Shown here: positions 1 through 8,764 of the stretch, in pieces
Position numbering within the stretch: the stretch's first letter is position 1
Layout: every line of letters starts with the position of its first letter
NCBI RefSeq assembly: GCF_001905465.1
Contig: NZ_LISX01000001.1
Location: 124,001 to 188,000, forward strand
Direction of reading: 5' to 3'
From: Kitasatospora sp. CB01950
Lineage (GTDB): Bacteria; Actinomycetota; Actinomycetes; Streptomycetales; Streptomycetaceae
DNA length: 64,000 bases
The notes under the pieces: model-generated
Databases searched by the model: none
What the model was told of the DNA's origin: nothing
What the model saw: only the letters and a program-made list of their open reading frames with translations
Program-made: the position numbers and the translations under genes

Positions 1-1
1 G

Positions 2-685
2 GTCAAGGGCGTCCGCAAGGCCACCGCGCAGGCGATGGTGGCCTCGGCGTTCACCGCACCGCACGTCACCGAGTTCGTCCAGGTCGACGTGACCCGGACG
101 ATGAAGCTGGTGCGCAAGCTCAAGGAGAGCGGCGAACTGGGCGCCGGGGTGCGGGTCAGCCCGCTGCTGCTGGTCGCCAAGGCGCTGCTCACCGCGATCA
201 AGCGGCACCCGGAGATCAACGCCAGCTGGGACGAGGCCGCCCAGGAGATCGTGATCAAGGGTGCGGTGAACCTCGGCATCGCCGCGGCCACCCCGCGCGG
301 GCTGATCGTCCCGAACATCAAGGACGCTGGTTCCAAGACCCTCTCCCAGCTGGCCGTCTCGCTCGGCGAGCTGGTGGAGACCGCGCGGCAGGGCAAGACC
401 TCCCCGGCGGACATGTCCGGCGGCAGCGTCACCATCACCAACGTCGGCGTGTTCGGCGTGGACACCGGCACCCCGATCCTCAACCCCGGCGAGGCCGCCA
501 TCCTGGCCTTCGGCGCGGTGCGGGAGCTGCCCTGGGTGCACAAGGGCAAGGTGGTGCCCCGCCAGGTCACCACGCTGGCGCTGTCCTTCGACCACCGCCT
601 GGTGGACGGCGAGCTCGGCTCCAAGGTGCTGGCGGACTGCGCCGCGATCCTGGAGTACCCGAAGCGCCTGATCACCTGGGGCTGA
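2..685 (+). CDS. Dihydrolipoamide acyltransferase (E2), C-terminal part
   Basis: This is the C-terminal 227 residues of an E2 component of a pyruvate or branched-chain 2-oxoacid dehydrogenase complex, which transfers the acyl group from lipoyl-lysine to CoA. The gene is open at the left edge of the window, so the lipoyl and E1/E3-binding domains are not seen. The visible part is the catalytic acyltransferase domain: it opens with the usual RKATAQAM helix and ends with the active-site motif SFDHRLVDG (catalytic His codon at 593-595), followed by the normal short tail ending in TWG. Whether it acts on pyruvate or branched-chain acids cannot be decided without the E1 genes, which should lie upstream. 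A strong hairpin follows the stop codon, so it is probably the last gene of its operon. Confidence 0.93.
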   Translation, partial: VKGVRKATAQAMVASAFTAPHVTEFVQVDVTRTMKLVRKLKESGELGAGVRVSPLLLVAKALLTAIKRHPEINASWDEAAQEIVIKGAVNLGIAAATPRGLIVPNIKDAGSKTLSQLAVSLGELVETARQGKTSPADMSGGSVTITNVGVFGVDTGTPILNPGEAAILAFGAVRELPWVHKGKVVPRQVTTLALSFDHRLVDGELGSKVLADCAAILEYPKRLITWG

Positions 686-697
686 TCCGCCCCGGCC

Positions 698-733
698 GTC
701 GGGCCCCGCTCCGTTCGCGGAGCGGGGCCCGAC
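698..733. terminator. Perfect 16-bp hairpin, bidirectional terminator
   Basis: Two perfect 16-base arms (698-713 and 718-733) enclose a TTCG tetraloop. It sits between the converging E2 gene and the small XRE gene and can serve both. There is no long T-tract, which is usual for actinomycete terminators. Confidence 0.85.
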
Positions 734-740
734 GCGTTCC

Positions 741-1004
741 TCAGCCCCGGGCGGTGCGCCAGGCTGCGTGCGCCAGGGTGTGGAAGGCGTGGCTGCCGAC
801 CCGGTCCAGGCCGAGCGCGGCGGCCAGCAGCGTGGCGGTGGCCGGGCGCGGGCCGGCCGTGCCGCGTTCCAGGTCGGACAGGGTGCGGATGCCCAGGCCC
901 GCCTTGACGGCCAGTTCCTGCTGGGTCAGCCGGGCCCCCTGCCGCAGGGCCCGCAGGGCCCGTCCGAATGCCCTGCGCGGGTCCGTTTCCGGCCCGTTCT
1001 CCAT
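741..1004 (-). CDS. Short XRE-family helix-turn-helix protein
   Basis: The product is an 87-residue protein that is almost entirely one XRE-type helix-turn-helix. Residues 20-68 show the classic pattern: LTQQELAVKAGLGIRTLSDLE for helices 2-3, then a conserved GxxxPxxxTLxxLAxALGL-like end. The start at 1004 was chosen because the HTH register begins about 15 residues later and an AAAGG/GGAG-like stretch precedes it. The longer upstream reading frame looks non-coding. This HTH is very like the N-terminus of the large HTH-plus-NTPase regulators of streptomycetes, but here it ends after one domain. It may therefore be a free-standing DNA-binding protein or a remnant of a larger regulator. Its targets are unknown. 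Confidence 0.75.
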   Translation of the reverse strand: MENGPETDPRRAFGRALRALRQGARLTQQELAVKAGLGIRTLSDLERGTAGPRPATATLLAAALGLDRVGSHAFHTLAHAAWRTARG

Positions 1005-1281
1005 CTCCGCCGCCTTTCCCCCCGGATGATTCCGACCGGCAGAGTACCCCGCTCCGGGGCGGCCCGTTCGACCTTTACAACTCCGTTGCGGGCATTCGGA
1101 ATTGCTTGCTCCGATCGTTTCCGTGCGGTGATTGCGGCAGGCCGTCGGGGCGGATCGTGCATTGCGCCGCCCGAGGGAGTTTCGCGGCGGGCCGTCCGGG
1201 CCCGGGGCCGGGACGGGTACGTCTGTGCGACCAGCCACCCGCGCAGTCGGGCCGGGTGTCGTCGAGCGAGGATGTCCCCGT

Positions 1282-2508
1282 ATGCCGTCCGGTGCTCCCG
1301 GTCCCGTGATGCGTTCCGCGGCCGCCCTGCTGCTCGCCGCCGCCGCCGCGCTGCCCGTCGTGGTGGAACTGGCCTCGCCCTCGCCGTCCACGGCGATAGG
1401 CCCGCCGCTGCCGGGGCCGGACCGGGCCGCGCCGCCCGCCGCCCGTCCCGACCTGCGGGCCCCCGGCGCGCCCGCCGTGGACCTGCGGCTGTCCGGCGAC
1501 CCGGCCAACCGGATCACCCTGGTGCTGCTGGGCGACGGCTACACGGCGGCCCAGCAGCAGCTGTTCCACGAGCAGGCGGACCGGGCCTGGCACGCGCTGC
1601 TGGACATCGAGCCGTTCCGCACCTACCAGGAGTTCTTCAACATACGGCGGGTGGACGTGGTCTCCCCGGCGGCCGGGATCGCCGAGAGCGAGAGCGCCGG
1701 GAAGTCCCCCGCGACCCCGCTGGGCATGCACTTCTGGTGCGAGGGCACCGCACGCCTGCTGTGCGCGGACGAGGCCGCCACCGCCCGCTGGGCCGGGCAG
1801 GGCGAGGGCCCGCAGTACCTGATCGCGCTGGCCAACTCGACCGAGTACGGCGGGGCCGGCGGCACCGGGGTGACCACGCTGGCCGGCGGCAGCCCGGACG
1901 CCGGGCGGATCATCCAGCACGAGATCGGCCACACCGTCGGCCTGCTGGGCGACGAGTACGACAGCGCCCCGAGCGACCCGGACTACCCGAACCTCTCGCC
2001 GGCGGACGCCGAGGAGATGGCGCACGAGAAGGTCAAGTGGTGGCGCTGGCTGGGCGCGGTCTCGCCGGACGGCGGCGGCCCGGTGGGCGCGTACCGCAGC
2101 GCCAACGGGCTGTTCCGGCCGACCGAGGACTCGGTGATGCGCAGCCTCGGCGGGGTGTACAACCTGCCGTCCCGGGAGGCGATCGTCGAGCAGCTGTACC
2201 GCCGGGTGAAGCCCGCCGACGCCCCCGAGCCCGCTCCCGGGCAGGTGGACGGGCGGCCCAAGCTGCACGTGCGGCCGCTGGCCCTGATCGGCCCGCGCCA
2301 GCTGCGGATCGGCTGGACGGTGGACGGTCGGCCGGTGGACGCCGGCACCGCGGACGGCACCTGGCTGGACACCGCCGCGCTGGGGCTGGCGCCCGGACAC
2401 CGGCACACCGTCACCGCGACCGTCCAGGACACCACCGACTGGGTGCGCGACGAGGCGTTCCGCGCGCAGTACATGACCCGCACGGTGAGCTGGACACTCT
2501 CCGACTGA
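1282..2508 (+). CDS. Secreted M64-family zinc metallopeptidase
   Basis: This 408-residue protein carries the zinc-binding signature of peptidase family M64 (IgA peptidase M64): HEIGHTVGLLGDEYD with His213, Glu214 and His217, followed by the DEY that is typical of the family. An early LLGDGYTAAQQ segment (about residue 80) is also characteristic. The N-terminus has an Ala/Leu-rich hydrophobic segment (residues 10-30), consistent with a signal peptide, so it should work outside the cytoplasm. The C-terminal 120 residues look like a beta-rich accessory domain. The start at 1282 has a GAGGA sequence nine bases upstream; an in-frame ATG at 1309 is possible. The natural substrate is not known, and the family name should not be read as proof that it cuts IgA. 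Confidence 0.88.
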   Translation: MPSGAPGPVMRSAAALLLAAAAALPVVVELASPSPSTAIGPPLPGPDRAAPPAARPDLRAPGAPAVDLRLSGDPANRITLVLLGDGYTAAQQQLFHEQADRAWHALLDIEPFRTYQEFFNIRRVDVVSPAAGIAESESAGKSPATPLGMHFWCEGTARLLCADEAATARWAGQGEGPQYLIALANSTEYGGAGGTGVTTLAGGSPDAGRIIQHEIGHTVGLLGDEYDSAPSDPDYPNLSPADAEEMAHEKVKWWRWLGAVSPDGGGPVGAYRSANGLFRPTEDSVMRSLGGVYNLPSREAIVEQLYRRVKPADAPEPAPGQVDGRPKLHVRPLALIGPRQLRIGWTVDGRPVDAGTADGTWLDTAALGLAPGHRHTVTATVQDTTDWVRDEAFRAQYMTRTVSWTLSD

Positions 2509-2573
2509 GCGGGGCGCGCGGCGATTTCGGGCCGACTTCGCACCCTGGCCGAAATGTCAGGTGATGGGATGAC

Positions 2574-2579
2574 TAGCCT
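2574..2579 (+). promoter_or_regulatory. Candidate -10 hexamer TAGCCT for the MFS gene
   Basis: TAGCCT ends nine bases before the ATG at 2589 and no Shine-Dalgarno sequence lies between them. The mRNA would have a leader of only two or three bases. Confidence 0.45.
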
Positions 2580-2588
2580 GATTGCACT

Positions 2589-3962
2589 ATGAGCGTGGAC
2601 CCCGTCCCCACTGCACCGTCCCTGTCCGTACCCGCTCCCCGTCGCGCCGACGACCTCCAAGCGGCCCCCCGCGCCGCCGGATTCCCCGCCGCCGTCCTGC
2701 ACCCGCCCGGTGGGCGGGCCGCCTGGTTCGCCTGGTCGGTCGGCGTCAGCGTCTACGTCCTCGCCGTGGTGCACCGCACCAGCCTCGGCGTGGCCGGCCT
2801 GGACGCCGCCGCACGGTTCGGCATCGGCGCCTCCGCCCTGTCCACCTTCTCGATAGTGCAGGTCCTGGTGTACGCCGGGATGCAGATCCCGGTCGGCCTG
2901 CTGGTCGACCGGAGCGGCCCGCGCCGGGTGCTGCTGCTCGGGGTGGCCCTGATGAGCGCCGGCCAGCTGGCGTTCGCGTTCTCCACCGCGTTCGCGCCCG
3001 CGCTGGCGTCCCGCGCGGTGATCGGCTGCGGCGACGCGATGACCTTCATCAGCGTGCTGCGGATCGCCGCCCGCTGGTTCCCGGCCGCCCGCAACCCGTT
3101 CGTCGCCCAGCTCACCGGGCTGGTCGGGATGGGCGGCAACCTCGTCACCACCGTGGTGCTGGCGCAGGCCCTGCACACGGCCGGCTGGACCAGCACCTTC
3201 GGCGTGATCGCGCTCACCGGCGTGCCGATCTTCGTCGCCGTGCTGGCCCTGCTGCGGGACGCCCCGCCCGGCGCGGTCGCCCCCGTGCTGCCGCAGCAGA
3301 GCGGCGGCCGGGTGCCGGTCGGCGGGCTGATCCGGGCCGCCTGGGCCGAGCCCGGGACCAGGCTCGGCCTGTGGGTGCACTTCACCACGGCGTTCCCGGC
3401 GTCCGCGTTCGGTCTGCTGTGGGGGCTGCCCTACCTGGTCGAGGGCCAGGGCATGTCCCGGGCCGGCGCGAGCGGGCTGCTCAGCCTGCTGGTGCTCAGC
3501 GGGATGGCGTTCGGCCTGCTGTTCGGCCGGCTGCTCTCCCGCTCCGCCGGGCTGCGGCTGCCGGTCGCCTTCATCGTGCTGGGCGCCACCGCGCTCTGCT
3601 GGACCGTCACCCTGGCCTGGCCGCACGGCCGGCCGCCGCTGTGGCTGCTGGTGGTGCTGATCCTGGTGATGGGCAGCAACGGCCCGGCCTCGCTGATCGG
3701 CCTCGACTACGCCCGCGCCCACAACCCGCCGGAGCGGATGGGCACCGCGTCCGGCATCGCCAACATGGGCGGCTTCATCGGCTCGGTGATCACCCTGCTG
3801 GGCATCGGCGTGCTGCTGGACGCCCTCGCCGACCCGGGCAGCGACAGCTACGGCGCGCACGCCTACCAGCTGGCGTTCTGCTTCCAGCTGCTGCCGCTGC
3901 TGCTCGGGACGGCGATGATCCTGCGGCTGCGGCGCAAGCTGGCCGCAGCCGGGCGAGACTGA
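2589..3962 (+). CDS. MFS transporter
   Basis: A 457-residue integral membrane protein of the major facilitator superfamily with about twelve hydrophobic segments from residue 45 to 450. A glycine-rich stretch followed by LVDRSGPRRVLLLG (about residues 104-118) matches the conserved loop between helices 2 and 3 (GxLxDRxGxRR). The first 40 residues are polar and proline-rich and probably cytoplasmic. It resembles the nitrate/oxalate-antiporter branch only loosely, so the substrate cannot be named. It converges with the next gene, with seven bases between the stop codons. There is no adjacent biosynthetic or catabolic gene that would suggest a substrate. Confidence 0.85.
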   Translation: MSVDPVPTAPSLSVPAPRRADDLQAAPRAAGFPAAVLHPPGGRAAWFAWSVGVSVYVLAVVHRTSLGVAGLDAAARFGIGASALSTFSIVQVLVYAGMQIPVGLLVDRSGPRRVLLLGVALMSAGQLAFAFSTAFAPALASRAVIGCGDAMTFISVLRIAARWFPAARNPFVAQLTGLVGMGGNLVTTVVLAQALHTAGWTSTFGVIALTGVPIFVAVLALLRDAPPGAVAPVLPQQSGGRVPVGGLIRAAWAEPGTRLGLWVHFTTAFPASAFGLLWGLPYLVEGQGMSRAGASGLLSLLVLSGMAFGLLFGRLLSRSAGLRLPVAFIVLGATALCWTVTLAWPHGRPPLWLLVVLILVMGSNGPASLIGLDYARAHNPPERMGTASGIANMGGFIGSVITLLGIGVLLDALADPGSDSYGAHAYQLAFCFQLLPLLLGTAMILRLRRKLAAAGRD

Positions 3963-3969
3963 CCGGAGG

Positions 3970-4797
3970 TCAGGGGGTGCTCGTCAGGTGGGCGAGCACC
4001 CGGTTGCCCAGTTCCTGGTCGCCGACCACGTTGACCAGCGCGGTCTCGGGGTTCACCCGGCCGCAGCACAGCCGCACGAAGGTCTGCCAGTCCATCGACA
4101 GCTGCACGTCCGGGGCCGCGTCCACCGACTCGTCCACGCTGCCCCGGCCGTGCGCGCCGACCCGGACGGTGCGCTGGAACGGCACCGCGCCGGCCACGTC
4201 GAACAGCACCGTGCTGCCGATCGGGACGCCCGCCTCCTTGGCCACCTGCTTCGGCAGCGAGTCGATCAGCAGGTCGCGGGTGACCAGGGCGGCCGGGGAG
4301 TCCAGGTTGCCCGGCTCGCGCAGCGCCCGGCGCAGGTCCTGCTCGTGCACCCAGACGTCGAAGGCGCGCAGCCGTAGCAGCGTCGCGTACGAGACCTCCC
4401 GGGACAGCGGGCCGGCCGGCCAGCGCACCATGTCCTCCGCCGAGTGGCGGGAGTTGCGGATCGCCCGCGAGCGGCGGATCACCGTGTACTCCAGCTCGCT
4501 GGTGATCTCCACGGAGGTCCAGCAGCGGCGCTTGTCGACCGGCAGCTCCACGTACCGGGTGAAATCGTTGCGGACGTGCGGCAGGTCTCGGGGCAGCGCG
4601 TGGATCGGGCGCGGGTCGCCGAGCAGCTCCGACTCGACGCCGATGATGTGCGACACCACGTCGCGAACCGACCAGCCCGGGCACTCGGTGGCGCGGTTCC
4701 AGGCGTCGGTCGGCAACGGGGCGAGCAGCTCGGATATGGACTCGATCGACTGCGTCCACGCATCGGTGTACGCCTGCACAGTCTGGTTGTCCGTCAC
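3970..4797 (-). CDS. TIGR03083-type (maleylpyruvate isomerase-like) protein
   Basis: A 275-residue protein of the DinB-like TIGR03083 family, whose members include mycothiol-dependent maleylpyruvate isomerases. The N-terminal helical part has the family motif WNRATECPGWSVRDVVSH (about residues 33-50), where the second half supplies a metal-binding His. FDVWVHEQDLRRAL (about residues 146-160) supplies the second His-containing helix, and a C-terminal SCP-like domain follows. The GTG start at 4797 is preceded by GGAG at six bases. The enzyme activity of most streptomycete members is unknown; thiol-dependent transfer or isomerisation is an inference. It is transcribed divergently from the nitrilase-superfamily gene. 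Confidence 0.82.
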   Translation of the reverse strand: MTDNQTVQAYTDAWTQSIESISELLAPLPTDAWNRATECPGWSVRDVVSHIIGVESELLGDPRPIHALPRDLPHVRNDFTRYVELPVDKRRCWTSVEITSELEYTVIRRSRAIRNSRHSAEDMVRWPAGPLSREVSYATLLRLRAFDVWVHEQDLRRALREPGNLDSPAALVTRDLLIDSLPKQVAKEAGVPIGSTVLFDVAGAVPFQRTVRVGAHGRGSVDESVDAAPDVQLSMDWQTFVRLCCGRVNPETALVNVVGDQELGNRVLAHLTSTP

Positions 4798-4956
4798 TGG
4801 TATCTCCGGCCCCTCCGTCGGCTTGCGTCGTCCCACGTCGCCCGGGCTGCCGAGACCTTCGCACGGACGCGCATACGGCACGTTACGCTGCCGGGTGAGA
4901 GCAGGGCAGCGCTTTCGGGTGACGATCGTAGGACTCTTGTCGTGGACGGTGGTACT

Positions 4957-5754
4957 GTGCGCGCTTCATTGATCCAACTCGCGGTCTCGGACACCGAGCC
5001 GGCCGCCGAACGGCGGGCCAGGGCCGCGGCGCTGGTCCGTGCCCAGGACGGCGCCGACCTGGTGGTGCTGCCCGAGCTGTGGCCGGTCGGCGGCTTCGCG
5101 TACGACGCGTGGTCGGACGGCGCGGAACCGCTCGACGGGCCCACCGCCGAGACGATGTCGGCCGCCGCGCGGGCGGTCGGCTGCTGGCTGCACGCCGGTT
5201 CGATCGTCGAACGCGATCCCGACGGGCCGATCTACAACACCTCGCTGCTGTTCGCCCCCGACGGCGAACTGGTCCGCACCTACCGCAAGATCCATCGCTT
5301 CGGCTTCGACACCGGCGAGGCCGTGGTGATGGGCGCCGGCCAGGAGATCGTCACGGTGGACGCCGGCTTCGCCACCCTGGGCCTCGCCACCTGCTACGAC
5401 CTGCGCTTCCCCGAACTCTTCCGGGCGCTGTTGGACGCCGACGCCGAGCTGCTGGTGGTCCCCGCCGCCTGGCCCGCCCGGCGCGCCGAGCACTGGAACC
5501 TGCTGGCCCGCGCCCGCGCCGTCGAGGAGCAGGCCTACGTGCTGGCCTGCAACACCGCGGGCACGCACGGCGGCGTCGAACAGGCCGGCCGCAGCCTGGT
5601 CGTCGACCCGTGGGGCCGGGTGCTCGCCGAGGCCGGGCCGGACGAGCAGGTGCTCACCGTCGAGTTCGACCCCGCCGAGGTCGCCGAGTGCCGCGCCGAA
5701 TTCCCGGTCCACCGGGACAGGCTGCTCGGTATTCCGGCACCGGTACAACGCTGA
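4957..5754 (+). CDS. Carbon-nitrogen hydrolase (nitrilase superfamily)
   Basis: A 265-residue C-N hydrolase with the complete Glu-Lys-Cys catalytic triad: Glu40 in LPELWP, Lys111 in YRKIHRFGF, and Cys146 in [10 protein letters not shown]. Length and motifs fit the omega-amidase/carbamoylase-like branch that releases ammonia from small amides, but the substrate is not known. Two GTG starts are possible. The one at 4957 gives the family-typical N-terminus (V/M)RASLIQ with GGACGGTGG upstream. The one at 4942 sits seven bases after a TAGGAC hexamer (4929-4934), as a leaderless start would, and would add five residues. I keep 4957 as the more family-like choice. The GntR gene follows after 115 bases. 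Confidence 0.88.
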   Translation: MRASLIQLAVSDTEPAAERRARAAALVRAQDGADLVVLPELWPVGGFAYDAWSDGAEPLDGPTAETMSAAARAVGCWLHAGSIVERDPDGPIYNTSLLFAPDGELVRTYRKIHRFGFDTGEAVVMGAGQEIVTVDAGFATLGLATCYDLRFPELFRALLDADAELLVVPAAWPARRAEHWNLLARARAVEEQAYVLACNTAGTHGGVEQAGRSLVVDPWGRVLAEAGPDEQVLTVEFDPAEVAECRAEFPVHRDRLLGIPAPVQR

Positions 5755-5869
5755 TATCTGGCCGCAAATCGCCGTACCTTGGTCCGGATTGACCATTCCG
5801 GGGTAATCTGTGCCCGTTTTGGGAGCTGGGTCCGGCCGCGGTCGGCACGACCCGGAGAGGGGGTGGGCC

Positions 5870-6766
5870 ATGAACGCTGCGGGAGCCGGGAGCGGCCGCG
5901 CCCTGATCCGGCGCAACAGCCTCCGCGAGCAGATCTCCGACGCCCTGCGGGACGAGATGATGGCCGGCCGGCTGCCCGCCGGCCGCAACTTCACCGTCAA
6001 GGAGATCGCCGAGATCTACGGCGTCTCCGCCACCCCCGCCCGCGAGGCCCTGGTCGATCTCGCCGCCCAGGGCCTGCTGGTCAGCGAACCCCACCGCGGC
6101 TTCACCGTCCCCGAGTTCACCTGGGCCGACTACCTGGAGATCTTCGAGGCCCGGGCCCTGCTCACCGACAACGCGCTGCGCCACCTCGGCCGCCGGGAGC
6201 ACCCCTACGACTGGTCGCGGACGGTCTCGCTGCGCCGCCGCGCCGTCGCCGCCACCCGCGCCGCCCGGGCCGGCCACCTCGACGTGCTGGTCGGCTGCGA
6301 CCTGCGGTTCTGGCAGGAGGCCGCGGCGATCCTCTGCAACGAGCGGATCTCCGACTACCTCGGCTGGCTGCGCGTCCAGTCCTGGATGTTCGCCGCCCCG
6401 CACCTGCGGGCCGCCGACGACCTGGCCGGCGTCTGCTGGGACCGGCACGGCGAACTCGTCGACCGGATCGAGGCCCGCGACCACGACGGCGCCCGGCGGA
6501 TGGTCGCCCACTACAACCTGTTCACCATCGAACTGCTCGCCGGGCTGCTCGGGCACTCCCTCGAAGGGTTCGCCGTCCTGCGGCTGCTGCGCGGGACGGA
6601 CCCGCCCGACACCCCGTCAGCCGACCGGGTCGACGGCCCGGCCGCCGCCCAACCACCGCACGACGCCGTCGGGTTGGGGCGCGTCCCGCTGCCCAGATTC
6701 GTGCCGCCCGGACGCTTCACCCGGTCGTTCCGGCCGGGGCGCGGAGAGCCCGCCACGGGCCGGTAG
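5870..6766 (+). CDS. GntR-family (FadR/FCD-type) transcription regulator
   Basis: A 298-residue regulator. Residues 15-80 form a winged helix of the GntR type (LREQISDALRDEMMAGRLPAG, then EIYGVSATPAREAL as the recognition helix). Residues 90-230 are an all-helical FCD ligand-binding domain with Asp/His-rich helices (for example CDLRFWQEAA and HNLF-like positions) that normally bind a metal and a small organic acid. A proline/arginine-rich tail of about 60 residues follows. GGAGAGGGGG precedes the ATG. It probably responds to a small carboxylate, but no operon partner reveals which one. It may control the upstream amidase or itself. Confidence 0.88.
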   Translation: MNAAGAGSGRALIRRNSLREQISDALRDEMMAGRLPAGRNFTVKEIAEIYGVSATPAREALVDLAAQGLLVSEPHRGFTVPEFTWADYLEIFEARALLTDNALRHLGRREHPYDWSRTVSLRRRAVAATRAARAGHLDVLVGCDLRFWQEAAAILCNERISDYLGWLRVQSWMFAAPHLRAADDLAGVCWDRHGELVDRIEARDHDGARRMVAHYNLFTIELLAGLLGHSLEGFAVLRLLRGTDPPDTPSADRVDGPAAAQPPHDAVGLGRVPLPRFVPPGRFTRSFRPGRGEPATGR

Positions 6767-6811
6767 GGTTGGGGACCGTTGCCCCGCCCGATCGAGAGGA
6801 TGAGCCGGCCC

Positions 6812-7462
6812 ATGGCCTGCGACCTCTGGCTCGTCCCGCTCGTGGACGTGCTCACCCACAGCCCCGAGAACCCGTTCCGGGACGACCTCAACCGCTACAA
6901 CGGGGTACTCGCCCAGTACGGGCTGCCGCCCGTCCCGGTCAACCCCTACGTTCCCGGCTTCTCCGGCGACGTCGAGACGATAGCCGCGTTCGACTACGAC
7001 TCGCTCCACTTCCTGCGCCGCGCCTACCTGTTGGGGCTCACCGGCTTCGAGGTGGCGCCGGTGGACGCGCTCGGCAGCGACTACGAACAGCTCCTGGAGA
7101 TGTTCGAGGCCACCGCCGAACAGTCGCACCTGGTCTGGCACTTCGACCACGCCGGCGCGTACATTCCGGTGGACTTCGCCGTTCCGCTGGTCGCCGACGA
7201 ACTCCTCGCCGCGGGCGGGCCGTTGGGGTCCTCGCAGGGGCTGCTCCGCGAACTCCTGGCGGTGGCACCGCTGTTGGGGATCGACCCGCTCAACCCCCCG
7301 GCCCCCACCCGGCCGCTCGGCCCCACCCAGCTGGAACAGCCCTTCGGGCCGCCGATCGACGACTTCCAGCACCCCTTCGCCCGTGAACGCCACGCCTGGG
7401 CCGGCCTCTACTCGGCCGCGACCCGCAGCGTCACCCAGGGCTCGATGATCGTCTTCGCCTGA
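6812..7462 (+). CDS. Hypothetical protein, unrecognised family
   Basis: A 216-residue acidic soluble protein with no signal peptide, membrane segment or motif that I recognise. It starts MACDLWLVPLVDVLTH if the ATG at 6812 is used, with GAGAGGA 11-12 bases upstream; ATG 6800 and TTG 6779 are in-frame alternatives. The C-terminal third is rich in proline and leucine and has an FARERHAWAGLYSA stretch. High third-position GC and a clean boundary with the flanking hairpin support it as a real gene. It lies 45 bases after the GntR gene on the same strand and could be co-transcribed. I do not assign a function. Confidence 0.7.
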   Translation: MACDLWLVPLVDVLTHSPENPFRDDLNRYNGVLAQYGLPPVPVNPYVPGFSGDVETIAAFDYDSLHFLRRAYLLGLTGFEVAPVDALGSDYEQLLEMFEATAEQSHLVWHFDHAGAYIPVDFAVPLVADELLAAGGPLGSSQGLLRELLAVAPLLGIDPLNPPAPTRPLGPTQLEQPFGPPIDDFQHPFARERHAWAGLYSAATRSVTQGSMIVFA

Positions 7463-7541
7463 GCGGGCGGGGAAGCAGGGAGAGCACCACCAGGGGCGCC
7501 GGGAGGTACCTCCACGCGTCCCTGTTTTCGCGCCCGCCCGC
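7463..7541. terminator. Long imperfect inverted repeat between convergent genes
   Basis: GCGGGCGGG at 7463-7471 pairs with the CCCGCCCGC ending at 7541, and CAGGGA (7476-7481) pairs with TCCCTG (7519-7524), leaving a small internal bulge and a 37-base top that holds a GGAGGTACCTCC palindrome. It begins directly after one stop codon and ends 20 bases from the opposite one, as expected for a shared terminator. Confidence 0.6.
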
Positions 7542-7560
7542 GCTTGCCCCCGGCATCCCT

Positions 7561-8346
7561 TCAGCGGAGGGGCCCCTCCGGGGGACGTTGGCGGGGCATG
7601 GTGGGGCGGGTGCCCGGTGGGGGGAGGACGCGGACCTGCGCGCCGGTTCCGACCTCGGTGCGGTTGCTCCACGGGCCCGGGGCCTGGGTGGGGAGCCGGC
7701 TCATGCCGGCGCGGAATTCGAGCATCCACTCCGAGGTCTCGCTGCGGACCAGGTCGGAGACGTCCTCGCAGAAGCGGCGCAGCACGCCGAGGCAGCGTTC
7801 GGCGGCCTCGCCGGCGGTGCCTTCGGTGGGGCCGAGGACTTCCCGCACGCACTCCGAGGCCCAGTCGAACTGGAAGGCTTCCAGGCGGCGTTGGAGGGCC
7901 TGCGAGGTGGAGACGTCGCGCATCCAGCCGGAGGTGAGGCCGAAGGCGCGGTCGGCGAGCAGGGCGGCGGCGGCGAGGGCGAGGCCGGCGTAGCCCCATT
8001 CGAGGGTGTGCGGGAGGACGCCGGTGAGGGAGACGATCGGGGCGGTGATGCCGCCGACGGTGAAGACGCCGGCGGCGAAGCGGAGCAGCCGGGCCCAGCG
8101 GCGCTTCCAGACGCGGTCGCGGCGGTACCACTCGATGGCCTCGACGGCCCGTTCCTCGGACCAGCGGTAGAGCTCTTCGAGGCGTTCGGCGGGCTCTCCC
8201 CAGTCGCCCAGCGGGAATTGACGGGCGCTCAGGTCGGAGCGGCGGCGGGTGTGGGTCCGTCCGCCGGAGCCCGGGACGGGCTGGTCGTCATCGGCGACCT
8301 CTTTGCCCCAAGGACTCTCCTCGGGCTGCATTTCCGGCTGGCTCAC
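7561..8346 (-). CDS. SLATT-domain two-TM membrane protein
   Basis: A 261-residue protein matching the SLATT (DUF4231-like) fold: a helical pre-segment (residues 55-85, rich in Glu/Arg/Trp), two adjacent membrane helices (about 88-111 and 117-135), then a long amphipathic helical region ending near residue 215 and a proline-rich tail. SLATT proteins are predicted pore-forming effectors, often beside nucleotide-second-messenger or SLOG-type sensors in defence loci. Here no sensor is adjacent; purD is the divergent neighbour. The GTG start at 8346 has GGGAG eight bases upstream; an internal ATG at 8331 is weaker. A housekeeping membrane role is as likely as a defence role. Confidence 0.72.
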   Translation of the reverse strand: MSQPEMQPEESPWGKEVADDDQPVPGSGGRTHTRRRSDLSARQFPLGDWGEPAERLEELYRWSEERAVEAIEWYRRDRVWKRRWARLLRFAAGVFTVGGITAPIVSLTGVLPHTLEWGYAGLALAAAALLADRAFGLTSGWMRDVSTSQALQRRLEAFQFDWASECVREVLGPTEGTAGEAAERCLGVLRRFCEDVSDLVRSETSEWMLEFRAGMSRLPTQAPGPWSNRTEVGTGAQVRVLPPPGTRPTMPRQRPPEGPLR

Positions 8347-8764
8347 CTGTGGCGCTCCCTGTGGCGGGGTGACTGCGGAGGCCCGGCGGGTACCGGGACT
8401 GGCGGTGCGGTGCGGACAATCGATTCGGTACGGGCGTGGCGGAGCCGCCCATGGTGCCGTGCCCGGCATGCGGCCGGGTCCTTGTCCAACAGCACTTCTT
8501 ACCGCCAAATGGCTGACCGTGGGGGCGCTTCCGGAGTGATCGTTATGTGATTTCACCTCCGGAAGCCGAGGTCGGAGGGTTGTGCTGCCCGGCCGGATTT
8601 CACCCGTCCGAGCGAGGTGAACCGGGGCCGTCGGTGTGACGGTGCAGCCGTTCGAGCGGTGACTGTGCTTTCGCGTGAACGGGGTGGGTCGGATTCGTCG
8701 GTCGTTGGAGCTTCGTACGGAGCCGCCGACGGTGCGGAACGGGCCACCGACTAGGCTGCGAGGC
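8347..8764. other. Divergent intergenic region between the SLATT gene and purD
   Basis: These 418 bases are less GC-rich than the flanking genes and hold no convincing open frame. The right end carries the purD -10 element. The left end carries the ribosome binding site of the SLATT gene. No riboswitch-like structure was recognised. Confidence 0.5.
8752..8757 (+). promoter_or_regulatory. Candidate -10 hexamer TAGGCT for purD
   Basis: TAGGCT ends seven bases before the purD GTG, and no Shine-Dalgarno sequence fits between, so purD is probably transcribed as a leaderless mRNA. Confidence 0.55.
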
